Notes under the pieces: generated by a model
Told to the model about the DNA's origin: nothing
Seen by the model: only the letters and a program-made list of their open reading frames with translations
Databases searched by the model: none
Shown here: piece after piece, positions 1 to 8,902 of the stretch
How positions within the stretch are numbered: the first letter of the stretch is position 1
Layout: every line of letters starts with the position of its first letter
Assembly (NCBI GenBank): GCA_902522385.1
Contig: CABYVK010000001.1
Span: 48,544-112,543, forward strand
Length of the DNA: 64,000 bases
DNA from: an uncultured Pelagibacteraceae bacterium
GTDB taxonomy: Bacteria; Pseudomonadota; Alphaproteobacteria; Pelagibacterales; Pelagibacteraceae
Direction: 5' to 3'
Program-made: the position numbers and the translations under genes

Positions 1-24
1 ATGGGTTGTTTGGATCTTTCATAT

Positions 25-768
25 TTAAATAAGAGAGTTGTATATTTTATTTAACTTAATGTAACAATTAGTCTTTCTTCTCTTCCATTTAAGATCGTTT
101 ATTTTTGAAACTGATGTTACTCCTTTACCAGATCCAATAAGAATTACCTCTTCATAATCATTAATTGATTTAATTGAAATATCTTTAAAATTAATTTTTA
201 TTTTTTTACTAATAAATTTAAGGGTGTTTCCAAAATAACAATTTTTTTTTGGTGAAAAGATCTTTCCATTTTTCACAAAAACTAAATTTGAGGTACCAGT
301 TTCTAAAATCTTATTTTTTGTAATTAAGGCAATATCAAATTTAGTTGAGTCAACTTTACTTAATTTAGATAGTATTTTTTTATAATATAAATTTTTGTAT
401 TTCGGCTCTACTCTTTTAAATTTAAACAATAATAGATTAAATTTACTCTTTGGTTTTGGTCTTTTTCTAATTGATACTGATATTAATTTTTTATTTAATG
501 CTAAACGAAACAAATTATCAGGACCTTTGTATAAATTATTTTCGTTGATTAAATATTTAATAATGTTTTTTAAATTTTTTTTTCTTATTCCATATTTTTT
601 TGAAGATTTTATTAAGTTTTCTATATGCGGTTTTAAAAGTATTAGCTTAGGAGGTTTTCCAACCATTCGCATTGTAGTAAATACACCCCTAGATCCCCAA
701 AGGTCTTTGAAAGTAACTTCTTTAAGATTACTTAGCTGATAAGATTTTTTTAATAATAGTGTTGCCAT
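25..768 (-). CDS. pabC: 4-amino-4-deoxychorismate lyase (PLP class IV aminotransferase fold)
   Basis: Predicted to release pyruvate from 4-amino-4-deoxychorismate, giving p-aminobenzoate for folate synthesis in the cytoplasm. The 247-residue protein has the class IV layout: an early GVFTT block near residue 29, a lysine pair at about 130-131 where the PLP lysine is expected, and the LETGTSNLVFV block (Glu156) that contacts the cofactor. Branched-chain aminotransferases and D-amino-acid aminotransferases share this fold, but the adjacent pabA and pabB genes point to PabC. It starts with ATG and overlaps the end of pabA by 41 bp, so translation is probably coupled. It is very lysine-rich, as is usual for AT-rich genomes. 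Confidence 0.85.
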   Translation of the reverse strand: MATLLLKKSYQLSNLKEVTFKDLWGSRGVFTTMRMVGKPPKLILLKPHIENLIKSSKKYGIRKKNLKNIIKYLINENNLYKGPDNLFRLALNKKLISVSIRKRPKPKSKFNLLLFKFKRVEPKYKNLYYKKILSKLSKVDSTKFDIALITKNKILETGTSNLVFVKNGKIFSPKKNCYFGNTLKFISKKIKINFKDISIKSINDYEEVILIGSGKGVTSVSKINDLKWKRRKTNCYIKLNKIYNSLI

Positions 769-1288
769 TTTCTGTTAAAAAAGATTCTGGGTGAAATTGA
801 AATCCATAAATTTTATTTTGATTATCTTCAAGACCCATTGGTATTTTTGTTTTACTACATCTCATAGTTATTTTAATTGAATTCGATTTAAATGGCTCCA
901 TTAATTTTAATGAATGATATCTTCCAACCTTAAACTGTTGATTATTTTTAAAAATTTTACTTTGATTATTTGTTTTTATTTTGGATTGAAAGCCATGATA
1001 AATTTTTTTTTGTTGTATGATTTTACCACCTTCATTATATAAAATCATTTGATAGCCAAGACAAATACCAATAATTTTTTTCCTTCCTTTGTATTTTTTA
1101 TAAATTTTCGATGTAGTAGGATAATCCTTTGGTGATCCAGGTCCTGGTGACAAAACGATTACATCACACTTATCAAGAAATTTATCATTTAACTCATAAT
1201 AGTTTGAGCAAATTACTTTGTCGAATTTTGCAAATTGATGAACAACATTCCAGGTAAAAGAGTCTTGATGATCTATAATATAAATCAT
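728..1288 (-). CDS. pabA: Aminodeoxychorismate synthase glutamine amidotransferase subunit
   Basis: Class I glutamine amidotransferase that supplies ammonia to the chorismate-aminating subunit next to it. The triad is visible in 186 residues: the nucleophile Cys76 in GICLGYQ, and His166 and Glu168 in FQFHPES; the oxyanion segment SPGPGSP sits near residue 47. Length is normal for PabA/TrpG. The ATG overlaps the pabB stop by 4 bp. In many bacteria this subunit also serves anthranilate synthase; no other trp gene is in this window, so whether it is shared cannot be judged here. Confidence 0.88.
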   Translation of the reverse strand: MIYIIDHQDSFTWNVVHQFAKFDKVICSNYYELNDKFLDKCDVIVLSPGPGSPKDYPTTSKIYKKYKGRKKIIGICLGYQMILYNEGGKIIQQKKIYHGFQSKIKTNNQSKIFKNNQQFKVGRYHSLKLMEPFKSNSIKITMRCSKTKIPMGLEDNQNKIYGFQFHPESFLTENGNTIIKKILSAK

Positions 1289-2499
1289 TTAAATAACTCC
1301 AATAGAGATTTTGCTTTTATGTAATTTTCATTAAATTCTTTCTTTGGTGAACTATCCAATACTACACCAGACGCTGCAGAGATCTCTGATTGATTTTTAA
1401 AATTTAATATAGACCTAATAATTATATTAAACTTCATATCTTGATTAAATTTAATAAATCCAAAACTTCCTGTAAAAATGTTTCTACTTTCTTTTTCTTG
1501 TTTGTTTAAAAGTTCTAAAGTTCTAATTTTAGGACAACCAATTACAGATCCCCCTGGCATCATTGCCTTAATGATATCAATCAATTTTGTATTTTTATTT
1601 AATATTCCACCAATTGAAGTCACATAATGAAAAAGATGTTTGTATTCCTCGACATATTTTTTTTTGATTATTTTAACACTTCCTGGTTTACAAATTTTAG
1701 ATAAATCACTTCTTTCCATATCAACTATCATGTTATGTTCTTTGGTTTCTTTTTCGTTAGTTTTAAAATATTTAAGAGCTATATTTTTATTGGATAATAA
1801 TTTTTTCTTAAAAGTTCCAGCTATTGGTTTGGTAATTATTTTGTTTTTTTTCTTATCAATTAATGTTTCGGGAGAGCAACTTACTATAGAGTAATCCTTA
1901 TCTTTTATCATAAATGACTCTGGGGATGCATTAACACGCATTAATTTCCAAAAAAAATTAACAGGATTAATTAATGATTTGTTTTTATATTTTGTACAAA
2001 TTTTAATTTGATAAGTCTCACCCTCTTTTATTTTTTTTGAGAATAATTCAAATATTTTTTTATATTTTGCATAAGAAATATTAGTCTTGAAAGGACTTAG
2101 TATTTGAGTTTTTTTGAAATGATAATTGAATGTATGTTTTTTTATATTGGATATAACTTTAATATCTTTTCTAATTTTAATTATGGTCTCAGGTTTATAA
2201 AATATTCCTTTATAAAAATTTATCCTTTTTTTATTTTTTAAATTAATACCAATTAAATTACATAAAATTTCATAACCGAAAAAACCAAGATATAAATCTG
2301 TTTCTTTTTTATATTTTTTTTTCTCTAACATATTTAGAAATTCATGAATATTTTTTTTTGTTAGAATAATTTTTTTAGAAAAATCGGTGTAAATATTATA
2401 CCCATCATCTACTTTATAAATTATTAAAGGTTTATCTGATTGATACAGATCCTCTAAATATGGGTTAAACTTAAACTTATGCTGGCTGAGTTCTTTCAA
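1285..2499 (-). CDS. pabB: Aminodeoxychorismate synthase component I (chorismate-binding enzyme)
   Basis: Member of the chorismate-binding TrpE/PabB/isochorismate synthase family, predicted to aminate chorismate with PabA-derived ammonia. In 404 residues one sees ETYQIKIC (about 161-168), CSPETL (208-213), PIAGT (225-229), GGSVIGCPK (316-324) and ASGVVLDSSP (376-385). E. coli PabB has a lysine in the third position of the PI-x-GT motif; here it is alanine, as in anthranilate synthases, so a TrpE-like activity cannot be excluded, although pabA and pabC flank it. The start chosen is TTG, because no ATG occurs before residue 57; it overlaps the MFS gene by 23 bp. Confidence 0.8.
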   Translation of the reverse strand: MKELSQHKFKFNPYLEDLYQSDKPLIIYKVDDGYNIYTDFSKKIILTKKNIHEFLNMLEKKKYKKETDLYLGFFGYEILCNLIGINLKNKKRINFYKGIFYKPETIIKIRKDIKVISNIKKHTFNYHFKKTQILSPFKTNISYAKYKKIFELFSKKIKEGETYQIKICTKYKNKSLINPVNFFWKLMRVNASPESFMIKDKDYSIVSCSPETLIDKKKNKIITKPIAGTFKKKLLSNKNIALKYFKTNEKETKEHNMIVDMERSDLSKICKPGSVKIIKKKYVEEYKHLFHYVTSIGGILNKNTKLIDIIKAMMPGGSVIGCPKIRTLELLNKQEKESRNIFTGSFGFIKFNQDMKFNIIIRSILNFKNQSEISAASGVVLDSSPKKEFNENYIKAKSLLELFK

Positions 2500-3697
2500 T
2501 TGCTTTCTCTATTATAGGTAAATGTATCAGACCTGCAAATAATGATAATGCGATAGATCCGTACCATGCATAGTCAAAATTTCCGTTTAATTCATAAAAT
2601 ACACCACCTAGATATGCTCCTAGGAAAGAACCAATTTGATGGCTTACAAAAACTATTCCATATAAAAGCCCAACATATTTTGTACCAAATATGTGTGCAA
2701 CAATTCCATTTGTTGGAGGAACTGTAGATAACCATAAAAAACCAAAAGTAACTCCAAAAACTACCGAGTTAAATATACTCGGCGGTAAGAAAATAAAATA
2801 AATTATAGAAACACCTCTTAATAGATAAATGGCGCTTAAAATTTTTTTCTTACTATACCTTGTTGATAAATAACCACTGGTAATCGTACCGGCCATATTA
2901 AATACACCGATCAAAGCTAAAACCATTGCAGGTGTCCAATCAGGCAAACCTTTATCTGCCATATAAGTAGGAATGTGTGTTGCTACTAAAGCAATATGCC
3001 AACCACAAACAAAAAAACCTAAAGTTAGATAAATAAAACTTTTGTTTGCAAATGCCTCTATTAGAGCCTCTCTTGCTGTTTGATTATTATCTTGATTAAC
3101 TCCTACAGGTATTTTTGGAGTGCTAACAAACAAAGCTACCACTAATCCTAATCCTAAAAGAAGAGAAAAATATAAAAGAGTATTCTCCCAGCCTGTTTCA
3201 ACTAAGGAATATCTTACAAGTAAAGGTGATACAAAATATCCAAATGAACCTGCACATGTAACAATTCCTGTTGCAATAGTTCTATTAGATGCTGGAAAAT
3301 GTTTAGCTACTACTGATACTGGGATACCTATTGCAGTGGAGCCTAACCCAATTCCAATCATCACTCCTATAGTTAAAGTAAAATAACCTCCAGTATTATA
3401 GCCAGAATAAAAAAGCAAAACCCCAACTAAATAAAAACCAAAGCCAATAAATATTGCAACTGCTCCTCCGTATTTATCGGTAATTACACCAAACAAAGGA
3501 CTAAACACTCCCCACAGTAATAACTGTAATCCCATAACAAATCCGAAATGAGAAATGGAAATATCTAAGTCAGTATTAAAATCAAAATAAAATAATCCAA
3601 AGGTTTGTCTTATTCCTAGAGAAATTATTACGACTATAGAAGCAGCAATTAAAGTAATTAGTGCATTTTTGCTAATAGTAAAACTTTCTGAACTCAT
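2477..3697 (-). CDS. MFS transporter, 12 TM, possible anion or carboxylate carrier
   Basis: A 406-residue inner-membrane carrier with about 12 hydrophobic segments and the MFS loop motif between TM2 and TM3 (GVITDKYGG, near residue 75). The family includes oxalate/formate-type antiporters and monocarboxylate carriers, and the conserved Tyr/Gly-rich helices look closest to that branch, but the substrate cannot be read from sequence. The ATG overlaps the metC stop as ATGA and the 3' end overlaps pabB, so it sits inside a five-gene minus-strand run with metC and the pab genes. That linkage alone does not show a role in folate or sulfur metabolism. Confidence 0.8.
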   Translation of the reverse strand: MSSESFTISKNALITLIAASIVVIISLGIRQTFGLFYFDFNTDLDISISHFGFVMGLQLLLWGVFSPLFGVITDKYGGAVAIFIGFGFYLVGVLLFYSGYNTGGYFTLTIGVMIGIGLGSTAIGIPVSVVAKHFPASNRTIATGIVTCAGSFGYFVSPLLVRYSLVETGWENTLLYFSLLLGLGLVVALFVSTPKIPVGVNQDNNQTAREALIEAFANKSFIYLTLGFFVCGWHIALVATHIPTYMADKGLPDWTPAMVLALIGVFNMAGTITSGYLSTRYSKKKILSAIYLLRGVSIIYFIFLPPSIFNSVVFGVTFGFLWLSTVPPTNGIVAHIFGTKYVGLLYGIVFVSHQIGSFLGAYLGGVFYELNGNFDYAWYGSIALSLFAGLIHLPIIEKAIERTQPA

Positions 3698-4872
3698 TTT
3701 ATAAATTTTAATGCTTGTTTTATATCATTTATTATGTCTTTAGGATCCTCAAGTCCAATATGCATCCTTATTATATGTTCATCTTTATTTACATGTGTAA
3801 ATTGTCTATTACCTAGTGCTTGGTGTGTTTGATAAAGTGCTAAGCTCTCAAAACCTCCCCAACTAAATCCATATCCAAAAAGGTTTAACGAATTTACAAA
3901 TTTTAACACAGAGTTTTTATTTTTTGATTTTATTTTAAATCCTAATAAACCTGAAGCTCCTGAATAATATTTTTTCCAAAATTTATAATTTTTACTACCT
4001 TTTTTATACGGATAAAAAACTTTAATTATTTTTTTCTGTTTTGATAAAAACTTTGAAACTTTTAAGGCATTTTCTTGATGTTTGTCTAATCTTACATCTA
4101 AAGTTCTTATTCCTCTAAGAATTAAATATGCATCATCTGGACCTAATCTTAATCCTGACACCTTACTTGTTTGTTCAACTAATTTAAAAACTCTTTTACT
4201 TATAGCTAAACTGCCACCCATTACATCTGAATGACCAGAATAATATTTTGTTGCAGAAACTATTGACATATCAAAACCTAATTTTATTGGTTTTAAAAAA
4301 TATGGTGTTCCCCAAGTATTATCTATAGCTGTATAAATTTTATTTTTTTTTGCTAACGCTACTATTTTTGATAAATCTTGAAATTCAAAAGTATTGCTTC
4401 CAGGATTTTCAACAAAAATAAGCTTTGTTTTTTTTGTAATCTTACTTTTAAGGTCGTTTAAATCTTTTGGATTATAAAATATTGCTCTAATATTAAATTT
4501 TTTTAAATATGTTTCTGTTAAAAGTCTTGATGGAGAGTAAACAGAATCTGTAACAAGTATTTCATCATCTGGTTTCACAACGCTTAACACTCCAAGAAAT
4601 ATTGCACCGAAACCTGTGGGTGTTAGATAAACCTTATAACATTCTTCAATTTTTTTTAATATTTGTTGTAATGCATATGTTGTGGATGTTCCCTGTCGGC
4701 CATAATCAAAATTTCCACTTACTGGATTTTTCAAATATTTATTTTGTGTTTTTTTAATATCCTGCATAGATTTAAAGATAATTGTAGAAGCTCTAACTAC
4801 TGGAGGGTTTACTGACTGGTTATGAAAATCTTTTGCTGTATGTTTGAGGAATGTTTTGAAAGAATTTCCCAT
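3694..4872 (-). CDS. metC: Cystathionine beta-lyase or related Cys/Met-metabolism PLP enzyme
   Basis: Fold-type I PLP enzyme of the Cys/Met metabolism family. The PLP lysine is in SATKYYSGHSD (Lys209 from the chosen start); other marks are DNTWGTPYF and the C-terminal substrate-binding GGFESL block. It probably cleaves cystathionine to homocysteine, pyruvate and ammonia; related enzymes (gamma-synthase, gamma-lyase) are hard to separate by eye, but the N-terminus NQSVNPPVVRAST resembles MetC. I choose ATG at 4872 (392 residues) over a TTG at 4899, since it gives the usual family N-terminus. First gene of the minus-strand run ending in pabC; about 160 bp separate it from mnmA. Confidence 0.82.
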   Translation of the reverse strand: MGNSFKTFLKHTAKDFHNQSVNPPVVRASTIIFKSMQDIKKTQNKYLKNPVSGNFDYGRQGTSTTYALQQILKKIEECYKVYLTPTGFGAIFLGVLSVVKPDDEILVTDSVYSPSRLLTETYLKKFNIRAIFYNPKDLNDLKSKITKKTKLIFVENPGSNTFEFQDLSKIVALAKKNKIYTAIDNTWGTPYFLKPIKLGFDMSIVSATKYYSGHSDVMGGSLAISKRVFKLVEQTSKVSGLRLGPDDAYLILRGIRTLDVRLDKHQENALKVSKFLSKQKKIIKVFYPYKKGSKNYKFWKKYYSGASGLLGFKIKSKNKNSVLKFVNSLNLFGYGFSWGGFESLALYQTHQALGNRQFTHVNKDEHIIRMHIGLEDPKDIINDIKQALKFIK

Positions 4873-4943
4873 AAAAAATTTGATATGTTGCTTAGACAAT
4901 GCTATATCCCACTAAAATGTCAATAAAATTAACATAGGATTAA

Positions 4944-5027
4944 ATGAGTTACCCAAAAAAACATAGAGGCCGTAGAAAACAAGGGTCTAAAAAAAGAAGA
5001 GCTAAAAGAAAAAATAAAAAGAAATAA
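4944..5027 (+). CDS. Very small, highly basic protein (27 aa), unknown
   Basis: An ATG-started ORF in the gap between metC and mnmA, on the opposite strand to both. It encodes 27 residues, about two thirds Lys or Arg, beginning MSYPKKHRGRR and ending KRKNKKK. A weak ribosome-binding-like stretch (AGGA) lies about 6 nt upstream. The composition resembles tiny ribosome-associated proteins (bTHX or bS22 types), but I cannot match it to either family. In a gene-dense genome, an ORF that nearly fills its intergenic gap is suggestive, though Lys-rich ORFs arise easily in A-rich DNA. Conservation across relatives would decide. Confidence 0.5.
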   Translation: MSYPKKHRGRRKQGSKKRRAKRKNKKK

Positions 5028-5035
5028 TTTTTCTA

Positions 5036-6154
5036 CTATTCTTTAATCCATCCACCACCAAGAACTTTGTAACCGAACTGGTCTTTACGATAAAAAACAC
5101 ATGCTTGACCAGGTGAAATGCCATCCTCAGGAAATGCTAAATTAACTTTTGCACTATTGTTAGCTATTAAATCAACCTTTGCCTCTAAAAGACTTCCAGT
5201 AGATCTAACTTTAACAAACAGATTTTGATCTAAATCATCTTTATTGGTTAATAAATTTATTTCCTTTAAAAAAATTGTTTTTTTTCCAAGTTTTTCTTTA
5301 GGTCCAACTATTATTTCATTTTTATTAGAATTAATCTTTAATACATAAAGGGCTTCTTTGTCTGAAACTTTAATGCCTTTACGTTGTCCAATTGTAAAAT
5401 TGATAATTCCGTCATGAACACCAATTACATCACCGTCTAAATTTTTTATATTTCCTTTCTGAAAGGAGTCTGGTCTAAACTTTTGTATTACCGAAGTGTA
5501 ATCGCCATTTGGAACAAAACAAATATCTTGGCTGTCAGGTTTGTTGGCTACATTTAAATCTAGATTTTTTGCTATTTCTCTAGTTTTATCTTTTAGCATT
5601 CCACCAAGTGGAAATCTTAAATAATCTAATTGTTCTCTGGTAGTATTAAATAAAAAATAACTTTGGTCTCTATTTTCATCTATAGCTCTATACATGTTTG
5701 TTGTTTTGTTTTCTGTAATACTTTTTACATAATGGCCTGTAACTAATGCATCCGCTTTGAGTTCTTTTGAAACTTCAAATAAATCTTTAAATTTAACAGT
5801 TTGATTACATTGAACACATGGAATTGGAGTTTCACCTTTTAAATAACTCTCAACAAAATTATCTATAACACCTTGTTTAAACTTATCTTGGTAATATAAA
5901 ATTCTATGTTCTATACCTAGCTTATGCGCAACGCGTTTAGCATCCATTATGTCTTGACCTGAGCAACACTGTTTTGATGCTGCTACTTCTTTTCCATCAT
6001 CATATAATTTTAAAGTTATCCCAATTACATTAAAACCCTCTTGCTTCATAATACCTGCGACAGTAGAAGAATCTACTCCACCAGACATCGCAACAACAAC
6101 AGTTGTATCTGAAGATTTTTTATCTAAGCCTATAGAATTTAAATTTTTATTCAT
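5036..6154 (-). CDS. mnmA: tRNA-specific 2-thiouridylase MnmA
   Basis: Adenylates and thiolates U34 of the tRNAs for Lys, Glu and Gln, giving the s2U part of the wobble modification. The PP-loop MSGGVDSS lies at residues 23-30; the two catalytic cysteines are in [11 protein letters not shown] (about 113-116) and [11 protein letters not shown]; the C-terminal GGGWI is typical. At 372 residues it has normal length, with a slightly extended N-terminus before the PP-loop. It is transcribed alone: the neighbours on both sides within 110 bp are on the plus strand. The start ATG follows an AGGTGG-like segment on the opposite strand but no clear Shine-Dalgarno. Confidence 0.95.
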   Translation of the reverse strand: MNKNLNSIGLDKKSSDTTVVVAMSGGVDSSTVAGIMKQEGFNVIGITLKLYDDGKEVAASKQCCSGQDIMDAKRVAHKLGIEHRILYYQDKFKQGVIDNFVESYLKGETPIPCVQCNQTVKFKDLFEVSKELKADALVTGHYVKSITENKTTNMYRAIDENRDQSYFLFNTTREQLDYLRFPLGGMLKDKTREIAKNLDLNVANKPDSQDICFVPNGDYTSVIQKFRPDSFQKGNIKNLDGDVIGVHDGIINFTIGQRKGIKVSDKEALYVLKINSNKNEIIVGPKEKLGKKTIFLKEINLLTNKDDLDQNLFVKVRSTGSLLEAKVDLIANNSAKVNLAFPEDGISPGQACVFYRKDQFGYKVLGGGWIKE

Positions 6155-6195
6155 AAGGTGGTATTTATACTTATTTATAATATAAGTTAAATTAA

Positions 6196-6366
6196 ATGAT
6201 TTTAGATTATGAACCAGGTGACAAAGTCACGAATCCTCAAAAAAAAGAATGGGGTATTGGCCAAGTACAATCTATAATTAATGATAAAGTAACAGTTAAT
6301 TTTGAAAATGCTGGAAAAAAAGTGATTAATTCAAAAAATGTTGAGCTAAAAAAACTAGGAAAATAA
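6196..6366 (+). CDS. DUF3553 domain protein (56 aa)
   Basis: A short ORF encoding 56 residues with the features of the alphaproteobacterial DUF3553 family: PGDKVTNP near the N-terminus, EWGIGQVQS, and [13 protein letters not shown]. The fold is expected to be a small beta barrel like the CarD or UvrD C-terminal Tudor-like domains, so an RNA-polymerase or DNA-repair partner role is possible, but no function is established that I know of. It starts with ATG 41 bp from mnmA (divergent) and ends 2 bp before the cysQ start, so the two are probably co-transcribed. Confidence 0.85.
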   Translation: MILDYEPGDKVTNPQKKEWGIGQVQSIINDKVTVNFENAGKKVINSKNVELKKLGK

Positions 6367-6368
6367 AC

Positions 6369-7133
6369 GTGGACTTAAAAAAGATTGTAGAAAGTTTAAT
6401 TGAAAGTTTTTTAGAAGCAGGAGATTTAGCTATCAAATTAAGAGAAAGGGGTTTAATAAATAAAATTAAAACAGATAATACGCCAGTAAGCAATGGTGAT
6501 CTGGAAGTAAATAAATTTATAACAAATAAAATTTCTAAGGTTACTCCTAACTTACCTATCATTTCTGAAGAAACTCATGAAAATAAAGATATTGAAAATT
6601 TAAATGATTTTTGGCTTGTTGATCCTATTGATGGAACTTATGATTATATAAATAACTTAGAAGAATTTACCATTAATGCAGGTTTGATAATAAATAACAA
6701 GCCTGTTGCAGGATTAATAAATGCTCCTGCAAAAAAAAGAATGTTTTATTCATTTGAAATAGGAAATGCTTTTGAATTTAGTAACGGTAAAAAAATAAAC
6801 CTAAGTAATTTACGTTATAATAAAACAGAAAATTTAAAATTCATTTCATACTCAACTAAAATAAAGCCTGAAATTCAAAAAATTTATGATGATTTGGGAG
6901 TAAAAGAAAATATTAGAATGAAAAGTTCTTTGAAATTCTGTGTCGTTGCTGCTGGTGAATATGATGGTTATGTTGCTGAGCCTAGGGCATATGAATGGGA
7001 TATCGCAGCTGGACATGCAATTTTAGAGCATTCAGGAGGAACTGTAACTGATTTTGAAGGAAATGAAATTTTGTATGGAAAAAAAGATTTAAAAAATCCA
7101 AGTATAATTTTGAAAAATAAAAATATTTTATAA
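6369..7133 (+). CDS. cysQ: 3'(2'),5'-bisphosphate nucleotidase / inositol monophosphatase family
   Basis: A Li+-sensitive, Mg2+-dependent phosphatase of the inositol monophosphatase superfamily, most likely hydrolysing adenosine 3',5'-bisphosphate (pAp). Metal-binding motifs are SEETHE (about residues 66-71), DPIDGTYDYI (about 85-94) and WDIAAGHAILEHSGG near residue 210. The call of CysQ over inositol phosphatase rests on general resemblance and length (254 aa). The start is GTG, 2 bp after the DUF3553 stop; no ATG occurs near the N-terminus. Its stop overlaps the next ATG by one base (TAATG), pointing to a three-gene unit. Confidence 0.8.
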   Translation: MDLKKIVESLIESFLEAGDLAIKLRERGLINKIKTDNTPVSNGDLEVNKFITNKISKVTPNLPIISEETHENKDIENLNDFWLVDPIDGTYDYINNLEEFTINAGLIINNKPVAGLINAPAKKRMFYSFEIGNAFEFSNGKKINLSNLRYNKTENLKFISYSTKIKPEIQKIYDDLGVKENIRMKSSLKFCVVAAGEYDGYVAEPRAYEWDIAAGHAILEHSGGTVTDFEGNEILYGKKDLKNPSIILKNKNIL

Positions 7134-7276
7134 TGGATGAACAATTAAGAATAATACTAATAATTATTGTATCTGTTTCAATTTTTGGATTATTGGTGTT
7201 CGTTTTCGTAAAAAATTACATAAGAAATAAAATAAATCAGCTTGTAAAAGAAGAAAAAGATAAAAAGTTAAAGTAG
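7133..7276 (+). CDS. Single-pass small membrane protein (47 aa)
   Basis: An ATG overlapping the cysQ stop opens a 47-residue ORF. It has one strongly hydrophobic helix (about residues 6-27, rich in Ile, Val, Leu and Phe) followed by a charged Lys/Glu-rich tail, i.e. an N-out or N-in single-pass protein. No family is recognised. The start-stop overlap with cysQ argues for translation. The last 9 bp overlap the convergent recX 3' end. Confidence 0.6.
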   Translation: MDEQLRIILIIIVSVSIFGLLVFVFVKNYIRNKINQLVKEEKDKKLK

Positions 7277-7831
7277 ATTTATTATTTTTAAATATTCGTT
7301 TTTTTCTATATCCATTACTTTTTTTGATGTTTCAAAATCAAATCCATTTCTTGCAAGTAACGATATATCTTTTTTATAAAATAAAGTTCTATTATCCTCT
7401 GCTCTAGCTGGACCAATCCTTTTCTTTTTACATAATTTAATTGCAGAAAAAAAATCTTGATCAGAGTTGTCTTCTTTTATTTTCTCAACTGTATCTTTGA
7501 TAAATGTTTCATTTATACCTTTTCCTATTAAATAACTTCTAATTTTGTTAATTGAGTTTCCTCTTTGGATCATGCTTTTAGCTTTACTTTCAGAATAAAA
7601 TTGATCATTTATAAATCTATTTTTTTCTAAGTCGGACAAAACAATATCAATCAATTTATTTACATCTTTTTTTCTTACATCAGACGATGATAGTTTCATG
7701 TATTTTTTTAATAAATAGGTTTTGAGTTGTTGTTTTGAAGGAGCATACTTTTCAACATAAGCAAAGGCAAAATTACGCATCTCATCAATAGTTACTTGAA
7801 GTGTTTTTTTTCTATTTCTTATAGGAATCAT
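7268..7831 (-). CDS. recX: RecX family regulatory protein
   Basis: RecX proteins bind RecA filaments and inhibit recombinase activity; they consist of tandem three-helix repeats. The 187-residue product shows the expected pattern: FAYVEKYAPSKQQLKTYL, then VLSDLEKNRFINDQFYSES, then IRSYLIGKGINETFI. Alphaproteobacterial members have this longer form. No recA is in the window. The gene is convergent with the cysQ unit and divergent from the ABA4-like gene, 26 bp away, so its promoter overlaps that short gap. Confidence 0.75.
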   Translation of the reverse strand: MIPIRNRKKTLQVTIDEMRNFAFAYVEKYAPSKQQLKTYLLKKYMKLSSSDVRKKDVNKLIDIVLSDLEKNRFINDQFYSESKAKSMIQRGNSINKIRSYLIGKGINETFIKDTVEKIKEDNSDQDFFSAIKLCKKKRIGPARAEDNRTLFYKKDISLLARNGFDFETSKKVMDIEKNEYLKIINLL

Positions 7832-7857
7832 TCTTAGATTTAATATAATATATCTAA

Positions 7858-8331
7858 ATGATTGAACAAATTTATACTTATTTCACAATTGAGACACTTT
7901 ACATGTGGATCAACCTTGGTGTTCTACCTTTTTGGTTTATCTTAATAGTGTTTCCTCAATCACATTTAAGTAGAATTTTTGTAACATCAATTTTTCCTTT
8001 TTTCATATTAAGTGGTGTGTATATCTTCATTTTATATAAATCTTATTTAATTGGTTATGATTTTGATGGAAATTTCTCTCTTTACTTAGGTCTAAGTGAT
8101 CTATCTAGATTGTTTGAAGACCATTTGTACATAATGATTTTTTGGACTCATTTCATAGCAATTAACTTATTTATTGGTGGTTGGATTGTTAAAGATTCTC
8201 AAAAGTTTTCTATAAATAAAATTTTGATGGCTGTGCCATTAATTTTGACTTATTTAATTGGTCCAATAGGTTTGTTTTTATACTGGATAATAAGAATTTT
8301 TTACGCGAAAAGAATTAGTTTATATGAGTAA
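7858..8331 (+). CDS. ABA4-like / DUF4281 membrane protein
   Basis: A 157-residue protein with four to five hydrophobic segments. The region YLGLSDLSRLFEDHLYIMIFWTHFIAINLFIGGWI matches the pattern of the ABA4 family, named for the plant neoxanthin-synthesis protein; bacterial members are of unknown function and often found in marine bacteria with carotenoids. Its 3' end overlaps the downstream thiol-isomerase gene by 8 bp, so the two are likely one transcript. A link to carotenoid or retinal metabolism is only inference; no carotenoid gene lies in the window. Confidence 0.65.
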   Translation: MIEQIYTYFTIETLYMWINLGVLPFWFILIVFPQSHLSRIFVTSIFPFFILSGVYIFILYKSYLIGYDFDGNFSLYLGLSDLSRLFEDHLYIMIFWTHFIAINLFIGGWIVKDSQKFSINKILMAVPLILTYLIGPIGLFLYWIIRIFYAKRISLYE

Positions 8332-8902
8332 TCATATAGATTTTTATTTCGATATAATTAGCCCATATGCATATATTGCACACAAAAAAATTCTTAAACA
8401 TAAAAATATCATATTTAATTACAAACCAGTATATTTAGGTGGTCTTCATAAGCTAGCTGGAATTGATTCTCCTGCATTTAATAAATTCAAATTGAAAAAT
8501 AATATAAACGATTGCAATTTGGTATCTGAGAAAAATAATATTGAATTCAAATGGAATTCTAATTTTCCAATAAATTCTTTAAATATAATGAGGGGATATA
8601 TTAGTGTTAGTAAGGATAAGCAAAATGATTACTTAAATTGTTTTTTTGATGCTTATTGGAAAGATAATCTTGACTTATCGAATGTTGAAATTATGTCAAA
8701 ATTAATAAGGGATTTAAGTATTGATAGTGATGAATTTTTTCAATCTATAAAAGAACAATCAGTTAAAGATAAATTGATTAAATTAACTACCGATGCTTTT
8801 GAAAAAGAAGTTTTTGGAACTCCAACCTTTATAGTTAATAATAAAATTTTTTGGGGGCAAGATAGGCTTGAGTATGCTTTAGAAGAATTTGATCCTAATT
8901 AA
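8324..8902 (+). CDS. 2-hydroxychromene-2-carboxylate isomerase-like, DsbA-fold protein
   Basis: A 192-residue thioredoxin-fold protein of the HCCA isomerase / kappa-class GST group. It begins HIDFYFDIISPYAYIA (the SPY motif replaces a DsbA CxxC), and ends with FGTPTFIVNNKIFWGQDRLE, typical of this group. HCCA isomerases use glutathione in naphthalene breakdown, but close relatives occur in organisms without that pathway, so the substrate is unknown. It overlaps the ABA4-like gene by 8 bp and converges on the rhodanese gene with a 4-bp overlap. Confidence 0.78.
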   Translation: MSNHIDFYFDIISPYAYIAHKKILKHKNIIFNYKPVYLGGLHKLAGIDSPAFNKFKLKNNINDCNLVSEKNNIEFKWNSNFPINSLNIMRGYISVSKDKQNDYLNCFFDAYWKDNLDLSNVEIMSKLIRDLSIDSDEFFQSIKEQSVKDKLIKLTTDAFEKEVFGTPTFIVNNKIFWGQDRLEYALEEFDPN

